This document shows, piece by piece, positions 1-8,389 of a DNA stretch of 37,343 nucleotides. Numbering within the stretch: position 1 is the first letter of the stretch; each line of letters opens with the position of its first letter. Location: contig NZ_QLIT01000115.1 of assembly GCF_003574485.1 (NCBI RefSeq), forward strand, positions 1 to 37,343, in the 5' to 3' direction. The translations under genes were made by a program, and so were the position numbers. Origin of the DNA: Facilibium subflavum (lineage in GTDB: Bacteria; Pseudomonadota; Gammaproteobacteria; Francisellales; Francisellaceae). The notes under the pieces are model-generated. The model did not search any database. It was not told the DNA's origin and was given only the letters and a program-made list of their open reading frames with translations.

Positions 1-284
1 GTTCATCTACCCGCTACGGACTCAGACCCCGACACCTCCACGCATACTCGCCTTTACGTATTGCGTAGTGCTGATTTCAGGCATATGAAAACCTTGATCA
101 GGTGCGACGATGGTATATTACGGGGCTCAATACCTTCACTCGCGTTGTGGCTGATAGACCGCCCTTACTACAGCTTCATAATGTTCGTTACCTTGCATTA
201 TGTGTAGTTCGGTTCCAGACTGGTGGCTAGCCTTTTTCTGGGCTGGATTGTCCAGCTTGATTGCCTTAGCTTTGCTTGGCGCAC
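1..284 (-). mobile_element. Group II intron, 5' part (domain I), cut by window edge
   Basis: On the minus strand the element starts at 284 with GTGCG, the usual 5' boundary of group II introns (GUGYG). A small CTGGA/TCCAG hairpin follows, then an intron-like core containing CTAGCCACCAG and GGAACCGA, and a 7-bp stem CATAATG/CATTATG. At minus 88-82 the heptamer TCATATG sits in a hairpin loop closed by a TCAAGG/CCTGA stem. It is the exact reverse complement of the seven bases CATATGA immediately upstream of the boundary (291-285), which is the position and geometry expected for EBS1 and IBS1. No EBS2-IBS2 pair was found by eye. Domains II-VI and any reverse transcriptase would lie left of position 1. 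The call rests on boundary, motif and pairing, not on a seen RT. Confidence 0.8.
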
Positions 285-303
285 TCATATGTTCTTATAC
301 TCC
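285..303 (-). other. 5' exon of the intron: ribosome binding site and start codon
   Basis: Minus-strand sequence just before the intron reads AAAGGAG, nine bases, then ATG at 288-286 and one further A at 285 before the intron's GTGCG. The intron therefore appears to sit inside the second codon of a translated gene whose remainder would be past the left window edge. Reading from this ATG into the intron gives 50 codons ending in TGA at 138-136, which is intron RNA and probably not a real protein. The interrupted gene cannot be identified from here. Confidence 0.5.
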
Positions 304-370
304 TTTGATTAAACCTCTATTTATTACATAGTCTCTTATTGATTTGATTTACTACTGCATGAAGATGCCT

Positions 371-1846
371 TTAATCAAATGCAGGTTGAGATTCCGGGAT
401 AATTCCCCCTTTAAGCCTGCCATCATCTGGCTGCTGCCCTAAGAGTCTTGCCGGTTTCCCCTGTTCAAGATTTGCCTCAATCTGCTCCAGTGAAACGCCT
501 TTGGTCTCAGGCAAATACAATAGGCCAAATATTACAGCGCAAAAACAAAATCCCGCAAATATCAGCATGGTATAACCACCGCCTAATGCGTTAAATAACG
601 GCAAAAAGCATAGTGAAACGACAAAGTTTGCTAACCACTGTATTGCTGTTGCAAAACTCATTGCTGTGCCACGAATTCGTGTTGGATAAAGTTCTGAAAT
701 CATCAGCCAGAAAATACATCCTAAACTTACTGCAAAAGCCATCATGTAGATCAATACGCTAAAAAATGCAATCCACGGGCTTAAATGTGGATTAAACTGA
801 TGCCAAGCCAAAGCAACAAGTGACAAACCAGCAATAAGTGCCCCAAAGATCAATAGGCTTCGCCGGCCAATTTTATCAACAGTAAACAAGGCAACAATCG
901 TAAATACCGTATTGATCAACCCCATAATAAAAGTGGCAAACAATGAGATATTTTGGCTAAACCCTGCTTCATTAAAGACAAATGGCCCGTAATACATGAT
1001 GATATTAATACCAGCTACCTGCTGTAAAACACCTAAAGCAAGCCCAATCAACATGACTTTTCTAATCGGTTTTTGAAACAAAGTCCGTAATTTCACTTGG
1101 CGCTTTACCTTCAAGGTATCTTTAATTTCATCAAGCTCTGCATTAATCATGGCTGTGTCATTACCACGAATTTTAGTCAAAATTTTCCTGGCATGATCCA
1201 GGCCAAATTTTGTTGCCACCCAACGTGGTGATGGTGGCATATATTTAAGCCCAATAAGCAGAAGAACTGGCGGGATCACACCGATTAAGAACATCAAGCG
1301 CCAACTTGAAGCACTGATATCATGAAGTAAATAGCCCACCAAAAAAGAAATGGCTTCGCCACCGGTAATAGCGACACTGTTAAACAGGACCAGCTTTCCG
1401 CGAATATCCAATGGTGAAACCTCTGAAATAAAAAGAGGTGAGGTAAATGAGGCAATACCAATACAGGCACCTAAAATAAAGCGTCCAATCAGCAATGAAT
1501 ACCAGCCTTGAGAAAGTGCTGCGATCAATGTGCCGACAATAAATAAGTAAGAAACCATGATCAATGTTTTTCGCCGCCCAATTAAATCGGTAATTCGGCC
1601 ACAAAAAAGCGCACCTAAAAATGCGCCTAATACTGTTGAACTTACGACAGAAGACCACTGCCATGAACTAAGACCAAATTGATGCGTTATCTGCCATTGA
1701 CCATCTGCGATAATGCCGGTATCAAAGCCAAATAACAACCCCCCCATCCCGGCAATAACAGCAACAAAATAAACAAACCGGTAGTTGTTTTTACAATTAT
1801 CTTCCACTTGCTCCTCCTTAGTTTTCCTTTTAGCCGAACGGCTCAT
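371..1846 (-). CDS. Sugar porter family MFS transporter (proton:sugar symporter)
   Basis: This is a 491-residue inner-membrane transporter of the sugar porter family (XylE/GalP/AraE-like), expected to bring a sugar in with protons. It has 12 predicted helices. Family signatures are in order: GGLLFGFDTGII in helix 1, GRRKTL after helix 2, PPSPRW (variant of PESPRW) before the central loop, QQVAGINIIMYYGP in helix 7, DKIGRR after helix 8, and PETKG at the end of helix 12. The frame opens with TTG at 1855, but the ATG at 1846 is a more usual start; neither has a strong ribosome binding site. The substrate cannot be told from sequence. It stands alone, on the same strand as the intron downstream of it. 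The general call is secure. Confidence 0.92.
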   Translation of the reverse strand: MSRSAKRKTKEEQVEDNCKNNYRFVYFVAVIAGMGGLLFGFDTGIIADGQWQITHQFGLSSWQWSSVVSSTVLGAFLGALFCGRITDLIGRRKTLIMVSYLFIVGTLIAALSQGWYSLLIGRFILGACIGIASFTSPLFISEVSPLDIRGKLVLFNSVAITGGEAISFLVGYLLHDISASSWRLMFLIGVIPPVLLLIGLKYMPPSPRWVATKFGLDHARKILTKIRGNDTAMINAELDEIKDTLKVKRQVKLRTLFQKPIRKVMLIGLALGVLQQVAGINIIMYYGPFVFNEAGFSQNISLFATFIMGLINTVFTIVALFTVDKIGRRSLLIFGALIAGLSLVALAWHQFNPHLSPWIAFFSVLIYMMAFAVSLGCIFWLMISELYPTRIRGTAMSFATAIQWLANFVVSLCFLPLFNALGGGYTMLIFAGFCFCAVIFGLLYLPETKGVSLEQIEANLEQGKPARLLGQQPDDGRLKGGIIPESQPAFD

Positions 1847-1855
1847 TGCTTTCAA

Positions 1856-2467
1856 ACAATACTTTTGTAGTAATTTTATTTATGTATGCGATCAGCCAAG
1901 TCCATCATAATAAATACACCACACTACTGCTTATATGTGGGACACCCATTTAAAACAAATTATTTCAACGCAAGTTTTACGCGTTTATGCATGCATCCAC
2001 ACGAAAAAAAGCCAAGCAAGTCTCAGGAAAAGCGTATTGGGTTACTGGCCTTTTCCCTCATTGATTACGCATTATTTCGCTGATCTTTTTGGTGTTTAGA
2101 TAAATGGCATCATACAGCATTCTGCTCAGAGCCTTATAAACACGCTTCTGCTTTGTACGCAAACTCCAGAAATAGCGCTTATAAATTTACAAATTTCCAA
2201 CATATATCGAATATAAAAAATATAATTTAACATGTCACGTAATTTTTATACCATTTTAAAATAATTAGTAATATCACCTAGATGAACAGAAGATAAATCC
2301 TTAATATAAAAGCACGCTTCTACAGAATCTAAACCAAAGTGTATAAATTAAGTTCTTTATTTGTTTTATATAAGACCGCAAAGACTAAAATACATGTTTT
2401 AAAATTTACATAAATATTATAGACTTGCTAAACCACACTTAAAATACTACAGAAAAGGCATCAATTC
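1856..2467. other. Gene-free intergenic region, about 610 bp
   Basis: This AT-rich stretch lies between two divergent genes. A 65-codon plus frame (1886-2083) has no ribosome binding site, no recognisable motif and an odd composition, so I do not call it. No tRNA, strong hairpin or convincing promoter was seen by eye. It must contain the promoters of the MFS transporter (minus) and the secreted protein (plus). Confidence 0.6.
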
Positions 2468-2941
2468 ATGGTAAAAAAACTCATATTAAGCACGTTTTTG
2501 CTTGGAGCAACATTAAGCCCAGCTTTTTTAATGGCACAAGCACCTCAATGCACAGGCAAAGATGCAAGCTTCCTTGAAGGTAAAGTGATATCAAATTTAA
2601 GTTTTCATGATGGCAAATCAAGAAAAGGAGTCGAACTATCCCACACCATTTTTTATATCGAGGACAGCAAAACAAATCAGCGCTATCAGGTATCTATTGA
2701 TAATGTGTACGCCAAGGATTATGACCAATCGCATGGTCAAAGAATCCCAGAAAGCTTTAGTAAAAATATTAAAAAAGCAGATCACGTTCAACTGTGTGGC
2801 GAGCTTTACAATGGTGGAGAGTATGGTATTCATTGGGTACACAACAACTGTGGTAACAACAATGCAGGCCCAACAGGTTATGTCATTGTCAACGGCGGAA
2901 AATCCTTAACAAGCTCACAGGAGTACTGTAACTTGTGGTAA
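2468..2941 (+). CDS. Secreted DUF3465-like protein
   Basis: This encodes 157 residues with a clear signal peptide: positive MVKK, a hydrophobic core, and likely cleavage near residues 23-25. The mature part is about 130 residues. Its C-terminal half (VQLCGELYNGG, then GIHWVHNNC and GPTGYVIVNGGK) matches the pattern I associate with DUF3465, a small secreted domain with GEY...GGxIHWTHH...GWI. Cysteines at 28, 110, 128 and 154 could form two disulfides in the periplasm. An AAGG about 11 bases before the ATG supports the start. The function is unknown; the DUF3465 link is by motif memory and remote. It is convergent with the outer-membrane protein gene 17 bp away. Confidence 0.75.
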   Translation: MVKKLILSTFLLGATLSPAFLMAQAPQCTGKDASFLEGKVISNLSFHDGKSRKGVELSHTIFYIEDSKTNQRYQVSIDNVYAKDYDQSHGQRIPESFSKNIKKADHVQLCGELYNGGEYGIHWVHNNCGNNNAGPTGYVIVNGGKSLTSSQEYCNLW

Positions 2942-2958
2942 ATAAAAAACTTTATTAC

Positions 2959-3822
2959 TTAAAAAGTATAACTTATCCCCATTGTCACCGTATTGACTGA
3001 ATTAACCTTTGATGTTGAAAATACATGGTCATATTCAAGATTCAAACCAATGCCATTGGTAAATAAGTAACCTGCACTAGCACCCGCACGTGCGGCAACG
3101 CCATTGCCGATGCCTCCAACATCCGTGCCATTTTGTGTTGCGCTATTACGCACATAAGCACCACCGAGCTTACCGACAAAATTAAAGCCCGACTCAAATA
3201 AGTAACGTGCTCTTAACATAAGATTTATATTCCAGCTTTTCACGGTCACTTGATCTTTTGTCTGTTTGCCATCGTAGTTACCGCCAAACTCAAAGCCCGC
3301 TAAGAAGCCTTTATAAAAATGCCAATCATAGCCAATATTACCACCAAATGCCGCAGCATAACCTTTACTATCAATATTTGCTGCACCCACATTGGCACCA
3401 ACAAAAAATCCTGCATACTCATAAGGTAAGAGATGCGGTGAAGGTGGAACTTTGTTGTAGTCAAAATGATTGGATAATTGCAGCTGATAAATCAACGCTT
3501 TCGTTTTAGGATGATAAATTTTAATCGTACTTGAAGGCTGATCAATAACCACATAACCGTCTTGATATGCTATCTGTGGCGCAGGATGACCTGGTAGCTG
3601 ATCAACCAGAATAATCGGCAAGTTTGAACTACTAACCGTTGGAACAAATTTAATATAGGTTTTCCCATCATTAACAAAAGCAGTTAATGGTTGATAAGCC
3701 GGCGCTGACGAAACCGTTTTGATATCAAAGTTAAAATTAGTTGATGGCAGCGTAATTTCATCTGCAAATATCATTGTGCTGGAAAGCGCACATAATACCA
3801 AAGTAGTGATTTTTCTTAACAT
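2959..3822 (-). CDS. Outer-membrane beta-barrel protein with VirB9/CagX-like N-terminal segment
   Basis: This encodes 287 residues from the ATG at 3822 (an in-frame ATG at 3837 would add five). Residues 1-20 are a signal peptide ending IFA before DE. Residues about 44-104 (PLTAFVNDGKTYIKF, LPIILV, GYVVID) resemble the C-terminal beta domain of VirB9/TrbG/CagX proteins (FDDGxxTYIxFP...LPAxFVV...YVVD). Residues about 136-287 are alternating amphipathic strands ending in Phe (TMGISYTF), an OmpA/Opa-like barrel of probably eight strands. No type IV secretion genes are near. No Shine-Dalgarno precedes either ATG, and the start follows directly on a hairpin and T-tract. Barrel confidence is high; the VirB9 likeness is inference. 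Confidence 0.8.
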   Translation of the reverse strand: MLRKITTLVLCALSSTMIFADEITLPSTNFNFDIKTVSSAPAYQPLTAFVNDGKTYIKFVPTVSSSNLPIILVDQLPGHPAPQIAYQDGYVVIDQPSSTIKIYHPKTKALIYQLQLSNHFDYNKVPPSPHLLPYEYAGFFVGANVGAANIDSKGYAAAFGGNIGYDWHFYKGFLAGFEFGGNYDGKQTKDQVTVKSWNINLMLRARYLFESGFNFVGKLGGAYVRNSATQNGTDVGGIGNGVAARAGASAGYLFTNGIGLNLEYDHVFSTSKVNSVNTVTMGISYTF

Positions 3823-3852
3823 AAAAAAATAACCCATGTGACAACATGGGTT
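3823..3852 (-). terminator. Intrinsic terminator after rplQ, overlapping the next gene's leader
   Basis: The minus strand reads AACCCATG, loop TTGTCA, CATGGGTT, then A and seven Ts. The perfect 8-bp stem and T7 tract are a good intrinsic terminator 48 bp past the rplQ stop, and probably end the whole ribosomal operon. The T-tract runs straight into the ATG (3822) of the outer-membrane protein gene. Confidence 0.75.
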
Positions 3853-3853
3853 A

Positions 3854-3881
3854 AGTATAGACGCTTTATAAAGCTGTGAAA
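3854..3881 (-). promoter_or_regulatory. Possible sigma-70 promoter for the outer-membrane protein gene
   Basis: Minus-strand TATACT (3859-3854) is one base off the -10 consensus. TTTCAC (3881-3876, spacing 16) or TTCACA (3880-3875, spacing 15) could serve as a poor -35. A start 6-8 bases downstream would fall at the base of the hairpin, giving an mRNA whose 5' end is that hairpin. Confidence 0.4.
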
Positions 3882-3899
3882 ATAAAAGAATGCCAAAAA

Positions 3900-4349
3900 T
3901 TAAGCTTCTTCTACTTCCTCCACTGCTTCAATATGCTGTGGGCGGTCAACTAGCTCAATGAAAGCCATTGGTGCTTTGTCACCAAAACGGTAGCCACATT
4001 TTAATACGCGAGTATAACCACCTGGACGTGTTTCATAACGTGGCGCTACTTCTTCAAATAGCTTTTTAACTGCCGCTTTATTGCGTAAAGTGTTGAAAGC
4101 TTGACGTCTTAAAGCAACGATTTGTGCCTTGAATTCACCAGCTTCCATGTTACTTTCATTTTTACGCAATTCAACTTCGCGTTTTGCTAATGTAATCAAA
4201 GGTTCAATGTGACCTCTTAGCTCTTTAGCCTTAGGTAAAGTCGTTTTAATCAACTCATGTTTTAACAGTGAAGCTGACATGTTTCTGAACATCGCTTTGC
4301 GATGACTACTTGTTCTACTAAACTTACGACCGCTCTTACGATGACGCAT
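3900..4349 (-). CDS. rplQ: 50S ribosomal protein bL17
   Basis: Large-subunit protein bL17 near the polypeptide exit region. The N-terminus ([23 protein letters not shown]) and the C-terminal [28 protein letters not shown] block are canonical. At 149 residues it is longer than the 127 of E. coli. The extra length is mainly an insertion around residues 57-82 (rich in K, E and R), plus a glutamate-rich tail. From memory Francisella L17 has a similar insertion, which suggests relationship. GAAGGA ahead of the ATG is a good ribosome binding site. It is the last gene of the alpha operon, 30 bp after rpoA, and is followed by a terminator. Confidence 0.98.
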   Translation of the reverse strand: MRHRKSGRKFSRTSSHRKAMFRNMSASLLKHELIKTTLPKAKELRGHIEPLITLAKREVELRKNESNMEAGEFKAQIVALRRQAFNTLRNKAAVKKLFEEVAPRYETRPGGYTRVLKCGYRFGDKAPMAFIELVDRPQHIEAVEEVEEA

Positions 4350-4379
4350 AGTAATTTCCTTCTAGTTAAAATTATAATA

Positions 4380-5357
4380 TTACTTACCAATCAACTGTTC
4401 TGGTGGCCAGTTGTCAATTCTGACACCTAAAGAAAGACCACGTTCTGCAAGAACAGATTTAATTTCATTTAAAGATTTACGACCCAAATTAGGAATACGC
4501 ATTAAATCAGATTCAGGGTATTGTACTAAATCACCTAAGTAACGAATATTTTGCGCTTTTAGGCAATTTGCCGATCTAACGGTCAACTCCAGATCTTCAA
4601 CAGGCCTCAATAACAGTGGATCAATCTCTGGTGTTTCCTGCGTACTCTTGCGACCCAAAGGTGCTTTAAGGTCAACAAATACCGCGATCTGCTCATAGAA
4701 ATATGTCAAAGCGATTTCTATGGCTTTTTCTGGTTCTACTGTTCCCTTCGTACGCATATATACTTCCAGACTTTCGCTCATATCATCAACTTGTTGCACC
4801 TTAAAGGATACATCCAAGACCGGGTTAAACGAAGCGTCTAATGGAATATAACCAACGAGCATGTCCTCTTCTTGCGATTGCGTATACACAGTTGAAGGCA
4901 CAAAACCTCGCCCTTGCACTACTTTGATGGACATATCAATCCGTCCACCTTCGTTTAAATGCGCAATGATGTAATCTGGATCTGTCACCTGAACGTTGCC
5001 GCTCACTTCCAAGTCTCCAGCTGTAACAAGCCCTGGACCTGTTTTTTCTAAAGTCAAATAAGCTTCTTCTGTTTCATTTTTCAGAATAACAGCAAGCTTT
5101 TTTAACTTAAGAAGAATTTCCACGACATCTTCTTGCACACCATCTAAAGTACAATACTCATGTAAGGCCTGATCAATCTGAACCTCTGTGACGGCGGCTC
5201 CTGGAATTGATGATAGAAGAATTCTTCTGAGAGCATTTCCCATAACATGACCAAAACCAGCAGCAAAAGGTGAAAGCGTTACTTTAAAACAGTTCTTACT
5301 CACCTCTTCAACATTGCTAATTTGTGGCTTGCAGGTCTCTACTGGACAAGTTTGCAT
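4380..5357 (-). CDS. rpoA: RNA polymerase subunit alpha, divergent in the N-terminal domain
   Basis: The alpha subunit nucleates polymerase assembly through its N-terminal domain and contacts UP elements and activators through its C-terminal domain. I take the ATG at 5357 (325 residues): it has GGAG eight bases upstream and aligns with the E. coli start (MQ...KP). The upstream in-frame ATG at 5381 would add eight residues. The beta-contact motif [11 protein letters not shown] is intact, as are the DNA-binding residues of the C-terminal domain ([20 protein letters not shown]). Between about residues 185 and 197, however, the near-universal RTDLDKL segment is missing. [14 protein letters not shown] stands there with about four residues fewer than E. 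coli. It lies between rpsD and rplQ, as usual. Confidence 0.97.
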   Translation of the reverse strand: MQTCPVETCKPQISNVEEVSKNCFKVTLSPFAAGFGHVMGNALRRILLSSIPGAAVTEVQIDQALHEYCTLDGVQEDVVEILLKLKKLAVILKNETEEAYLTLEKTGPGLVTAGDLEVSGNVQVTDPDYIIAHLNEGGRIDMSIKVVQGRGFVPSTVYTQSQEEDMLVGYIPLDASFNPVLDVSFKVQQVDDMSESLEVYMRTKGTVEPEKAIEIALTYFYEQIAVFVDLKAPLGRKSTQETPEIDPLLLRPVEDLELTVRSANCLKAQNIRYLGDLVQYPESDLMRIPNLGRKSLNEIKSVLAERGLSLGVRIDNWPPEQLIGK

Positions 5358-5387
5358 TAAGCGCTCTCCATTCTCTGACATTAACGA

Positions 5388-6008
5388 TTATTTAGAATAC
5401 AACTCGACAATCAGCTGTTCGTTGATTTCTGCTGGCAATTCAGCACGATCAGGCGTGTTTTTGAATGTGCCTTCAAGCTTAGTTTCATCCAGCTCAATCC
5501 AGCTCATTGCAGGACGCTGCTTAGATAGCTCTAATGCATTTTGAACACGTAACTGCTTCTTCGCTTTCTCACGTACAGCAACCACATCACCTGCTTGGAC
5601 AGCATATGATGGGATGTTACAGCTTTTACCATTCACAAGAATGCCTTTATGCGTCACTAGCTGGCGAGCCTCTGCACGAGTCGCACCAAAACCAAGACGA
5701 TAAACCACATTATCTAAGCGGCTTTCTAATAACTGCAACAAGTTTGCACCTGTATTGCCTTTACGTCTTGCTGCTTCAACATAATAACGTCTGAACTGGT
5801 TTTCTAATATACCATAAATACGACGTACTTTCTGCTTTTCACGCAACTGTAAACCATAATCAGATAAACGCCCTTTTCTTGCGCCATGCTGACCCGGAGG
5901 CGTATTAATCTTACACTTTTCTTCAATTGATCTTACACCACTTTTAAGCTGTAGATCAGTGCCTTCTCGACGAGAAAGCTTACATTTTGGTCCTAAGTAT
6001 CTTGCCAT
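5388..6008 (-). CDS. rpsD: 30S ribosomal protein uS4
   Basis: Primary 16S-binding protein of the 30S body; in E. coli it also represses the alpha operon by binding the rpsM leader. At 206 residues it has the normal length. It starts [19 protein letters not shown], has the S4 RNA-binding domain in the middle ([33 protein letters not shown]), and ends VELYSK. There is no zinc-type CxxC cluster at the N-terminus, so it is the zinc-free form. It lies between rpsK (18 bp upstream) and rpoA (30 bp downstream). Confidence 0.98.
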   Translation of the reverse strand: MARYLGPKCKLSRREGTDLQLKSGVRSIEEKCKINTPPGQHGARKGRLSDYGLQLREKQKVRRIYGILENQFRRYYVEAARRKGNTGANLLQLLESRLDNVVYRLGFGATRAEARQLVTHKGILVNGKSCNIPSYAVQAGDVVAVREKAKKQLRVQNALELSKQRPAMSWIELDETKLEGTFKNTPDRAELPAEINEQLIVELYSK

Positions 6009-6026
6009 TTTACTTACCTTAAAATC

Positions 6027-6413
6027 TTATACACGACGTTTTTTCGGAGGACGGCAACCATTATGAGGTAATGGTGTAACATCAGTAATACTTGTCACTT
6101 TGAAGCCTTTCGCATTTAACGCACGAACAGCTGATTCACGGCCAGGTCCTGGACCTTTTACTAAAACGTCTAAGTTTTTCACACCATATTCTAATGCAGA
6201 TTCACCTGCACGCTCAGCTGCAACTTGTGCTGCAAATGGTGTACTCTTACGAGAACCTCTAAAACCGCTACCACCAGATGTCGCCCAAGATAATGCATTA
6301 CCCTGTCTATCAGTGATCGTCACAATCGTGTTGTTAAAAGATGCATGGATATGCGCAATCGCATCCGGCACACTCTTTTTAACTTTTTTCTTAGGCTTTA
6401 CAGCTTTTGCCAT
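6027..6413 (-). CDS. rpsK: 30S ribosomal protein uS11
   Basis: Platform protein of the 30S subunit near the mRNA exit channel and the E site. It has 128 residues, against about 129 in E. coli. Diagnostic blocks are [37 protein letters not shown] and the C-terminal [18 protein letters not shown], in which the [13 protein letters not shown] tail is nearly invariant. The N-terminus is lysine-rich. It is the second gene of the alpha operon, after rpsM. Confidence 0.98.
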   Translation of the reverse strand: MAKAVKPKKKVKKSVPDAIAHIHASFNNTIVTITDRQGNALSWATSGGSGFRGSRKSTPFAAQVAAERAGESALEYGVKNLDVLVKGPGPGRESAVRALNAKGFKVTSITDVTPLPHNGCRPPKKRRV

Positions 6414-6443
6414 AAGTTCGATTCCTATTTGTTATAATTGTAC

Positions 6444-6800
6444 TTATGCCCTAATTGGCTTTCTTGGCCCTTTACGCGTACGAGCATTCGTCTTCGTACG
6501 TTGACCTCTTACAGGTAGATTACGACGGTGTCTTCTACCACGATAAGTTCCCAAATCAGCAAGACGCTTGATATTCATAGAAACTTCACGGCGTAGATCA
6601 CCTTCTACTGTAAACTTGCCCACTTCTGTTCTTAAAGACTCAATCTGCTCTTCTGTTAAGTCTTTAATCTTTTTAGTTGGTTCAATACTACAAGCAGCAC
6701 AAATTTTCTGTGCGCGTGGACGCCCAATGCCATAAATTGCTGTTAAAGCAACATCAGCATGTTTATGGTCAGGGACGTTTATCCCAGCTATACGAGCCAT
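6444..6800 (-). CDS. rpsM: 30S ribosomal protein uS13
   Basis: 30S head protein that contacts P-site tRNA and the central bridge to the 50S. It has 118 residues, as in E. coli. Motifs are [20 protein letters not shown] at the start, [12 protein letters not shown] (helix-two-turn-helix region), and the basic tail [19 protein letters not shown] followed by RKGPRKP. It is the first gene of the alpha operon, with its own promoter in the 111-bp gap after rpmJ. Confidence 0.98.
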   Translation of the reverse strand: MARIAGINVPDHKHADVALTAIYGIGRPRAQKICAACSIEPTKKIKDLTEEQIESLRTEVGKFTVEGDLRREVSMNIKRLADLGTYRGRRHRRNLPVRGQRTKTNARTRKGPRKPIRA

Positions 6801-6865
6801 TCACAATACTCCATCTATCGTTTAAATAATTTTGTTAAATCTTTTCGACAATCTCAAGGTGCACA

Positions 6866-6894
6866 AAGATAGCTTCTTTTTCATAAAAAAGCAA
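6866..6894 (-). promoter_or_regulatory. Alpha operon promoter (upstream of rpsM)
   Basis: Minus-strand TTGCTT (6894-6889) and TATCTT (6871-6866) are separated by exactly 17 bp. They lie between rpmJ and rpsM, where the alpha promoter lies in E. coli. The leader to the rpsM ATG would be about 60 bases. Both boxes are imperfect (3/6 and 4/6 matches), so position is the main support. Confidence 0.5.
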
Positions 6895-6911
6895 GCCATT
6901 TCGATCATTTC

Positions 6912-7025
6912 TTAACCTTGACGCTGTTTATGTCTTTTATCTGTACAAATCACACGAACCACACGGTTACGTTTTATTACCTTGCAGTTCCTACAGATTC
7001 TTTTTACGGATGCTCTGACTTTCAT
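6912..7025 (-). CDS. rpmJ: 50S ribosomal protein bL36
   Basis: Smallest large-subunit protein: 37 codons, starting [19 protein letters not shown] and ending HKQRQG. The four zinc ligands are present (Cys11, Cys14, Cys27, His32), so this is the zinc-binding C+ form, one residue shorter than E. coli RpmJ. A GAGGTGAG sequence precedes the ATG. It lies between secY (24 bp upstream) and the alpha promoter, closing the spc operon as in other gammaproteobacteria. Confidence 0.97.
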   Translation of the reverse strand: MKVRASVKRICRNCKVIKRNRVVRVICTDKRHKQRQG

Positions 7026-7049
7026 TAGCTCACCTCATTTTTGTTAAAA

Positions 7050-8381
7050 TTATATTTTACCGTAATTGCTTAAATTTGCTTTTTTCAACAATGAATCATA
7101 CTGTGTTGACATCATATGTGACTGAACCTGTGCCATAAAGTCCATAATGACTACAACAACGATCAGTAAAGATGTTCCACCAAATGTAAATGACAAACCA
7201 TGTCCAAAAAAGTTCATGATAAAAATTGGCAGAAGACAAATTGCCGTAATGTAGATTGAACCAACCAACGTCAATTTGCTCATTACTGAGTCAATATACT
7301 TTGCAGTTTGTTCACCAGGTCTAACACCAGAGATAAATGCACCTGATTTTTTCAGGTTATCTGCAGTTTCTTTTGGATTAAATACCAATGCGGTATAGAA
7401 AAAGCAAAAGAATATGATTGCAGCAGCAAAAATCACTGTATACAACAGGCTTCCTGGCTGCAACGCTTCACCAATTTCAGCTAACCAGCCAAGTGATGAA
7501 GAAGCGGCAAACCAGTTTGACAGCATACCTGGAACCATTAGAATGGATGAGGCAAAAATCGGTGGAATCACACCAGCCATATTTAGCTTTAATGGTAAAT
7601 GGCTTTTTTGCGCAGCATACATTTTACGCCCTTGTTGGCGCTTTGCATAATTTACTGTGATGCGGCGCTGTGCACGCTCCACAAAAACAACAAACGCAAC
7701 AACTGCCAGCAGGATAATAAACAATACCCAGACTGATAGGTAGGAAATGGCACCCTGGTTTGCTTGTGAAAGCGTTGTACTGACTTCAAATGGCAGGTTG
7801 GCAACAATTCCTGAGAAAATCAGTAATGAAATACCATTACCAATGCCGCGCTCAGTCATTTGCTCACCCAACCACATCAGGAACATACTACCGGTTGTCA
7901 TTGAAATAATAGCAGCAAAATAAAATAAAAATCTTGAATCTACATCCACAAGACCTGGTTGGTTAAAGGTATAAACCGCAATACCAAACGATTGTATCAA
8001 CGCTAGTGCAAGCGTCGCATATCGCGTATATTGCGTAATCTTTTTCTGACCAGACTCACCTTCTTTTTTCAACTCCATCAGCTTTGGCGATACCGCGCTC
8101 ATCATCTGAAAAATAATAGAAGCCGAAATATAAGGCATTACCCCTAACGCAAAGATACTAAGTTTTGTTAACGCACCACCTGAGAACATATTAAACATGT
8201 TCAACAGCCCGTTTCCACCGGCTGTTTGTGCCGACATTAACTTGCTTAGTTGCTCTGCATCAATGTAAGGAATAGGGATATAGACACCAAGTCTGAAGAC
8301 AATAATGCCCAGCAGAACAAAAAGAAGACGAGCCCTTAATTCCTTAAGCCCACCACCCTTTTTTAGATTTTTTTTTGCCAT
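7050..8381 (-). CDS. secY: Protein translocase subunit SecY
   Basis: Channel subunit of the SecYEG inner-membrane translocon. It has 443 residues, the same as E. coli, with ten predicted transmembrane helices. Recognisable segments are the N-terminal [19 protein letters not shown], the plug-region FNMFSGGAL, the cytosolic loop [37 protein letters not shown] before helix 9, and [11 protein letters not shown]. It lies between rplO (8 bp upstream) and rpmJ, the standard place in the spc operon. Confidence 0.98.
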   Translation of the reverse strand: MAKKNLKKGGGLKELRARLLFVLLGIIVFRLGVYIPIPYIDAEQLSKLMSAQTAGGNGLLNMFNMFSGGALTKLSIFALGVMPYISASIIFQMMSAVSPKLMELKKEGESGQKKITQYTRYATLALALIQSFGIAVYTFNQPGLVDVDSRFLFYFAAIISMTTGSMFLMWLGEQMTERGIGNGISLLIFSGIVANLPFEVSTTLSQANQGAISYLSVWVLFIILLAVVAFVVFVERAQRRITVNYAKRQQGRKMYAAQKSHLPLKLNMAGVIPPIFASSILMVPGMLSNWFAASSSLGWLAEIGEALQPGSLLYTVIFAAAIIFFCFFYTALVFNPKETADNLKKSGAFISGVRPGEQTAKYIDSVMSKLTLVGSIYITAICLLPIFIMNFFGHGLSFTFGGTSLLIVVVVIMDFMAQVQSHMMSTQYDSLLKKANLSNYGKI

Positions 8382-8389
8382 AGCTGATA

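Noticed and set aside
136-288. 50-codon minus frame starting at the ATG before the intron
   Set aside because: It lies almost wholly in sequence that behaves as group II intron RNA (boundary, stems, EBS1), and the protein has no recognisable domain.
304-379. 10-bp inverted repeat TTTGATTAAA / TTTAATCAAA near the end of the MFS gene
   Set aside because: AT-rich, separated by 56 bp, one arm covers the gene's stop codon; probably chance.
1886-2083. 65-codon plus frame in the long intergenic region
   Set aside because: No ribosome binding site, odd composition rich in His/Cys/Phe, and no known motif; likely chance.
5358-5381. Upstream start of rpoA adding eight residues
   Set aside because: The ATG at 5357 aligns exactly with E. 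coli RpoA and has GGAG at proper distance, which lies within the extra codons.
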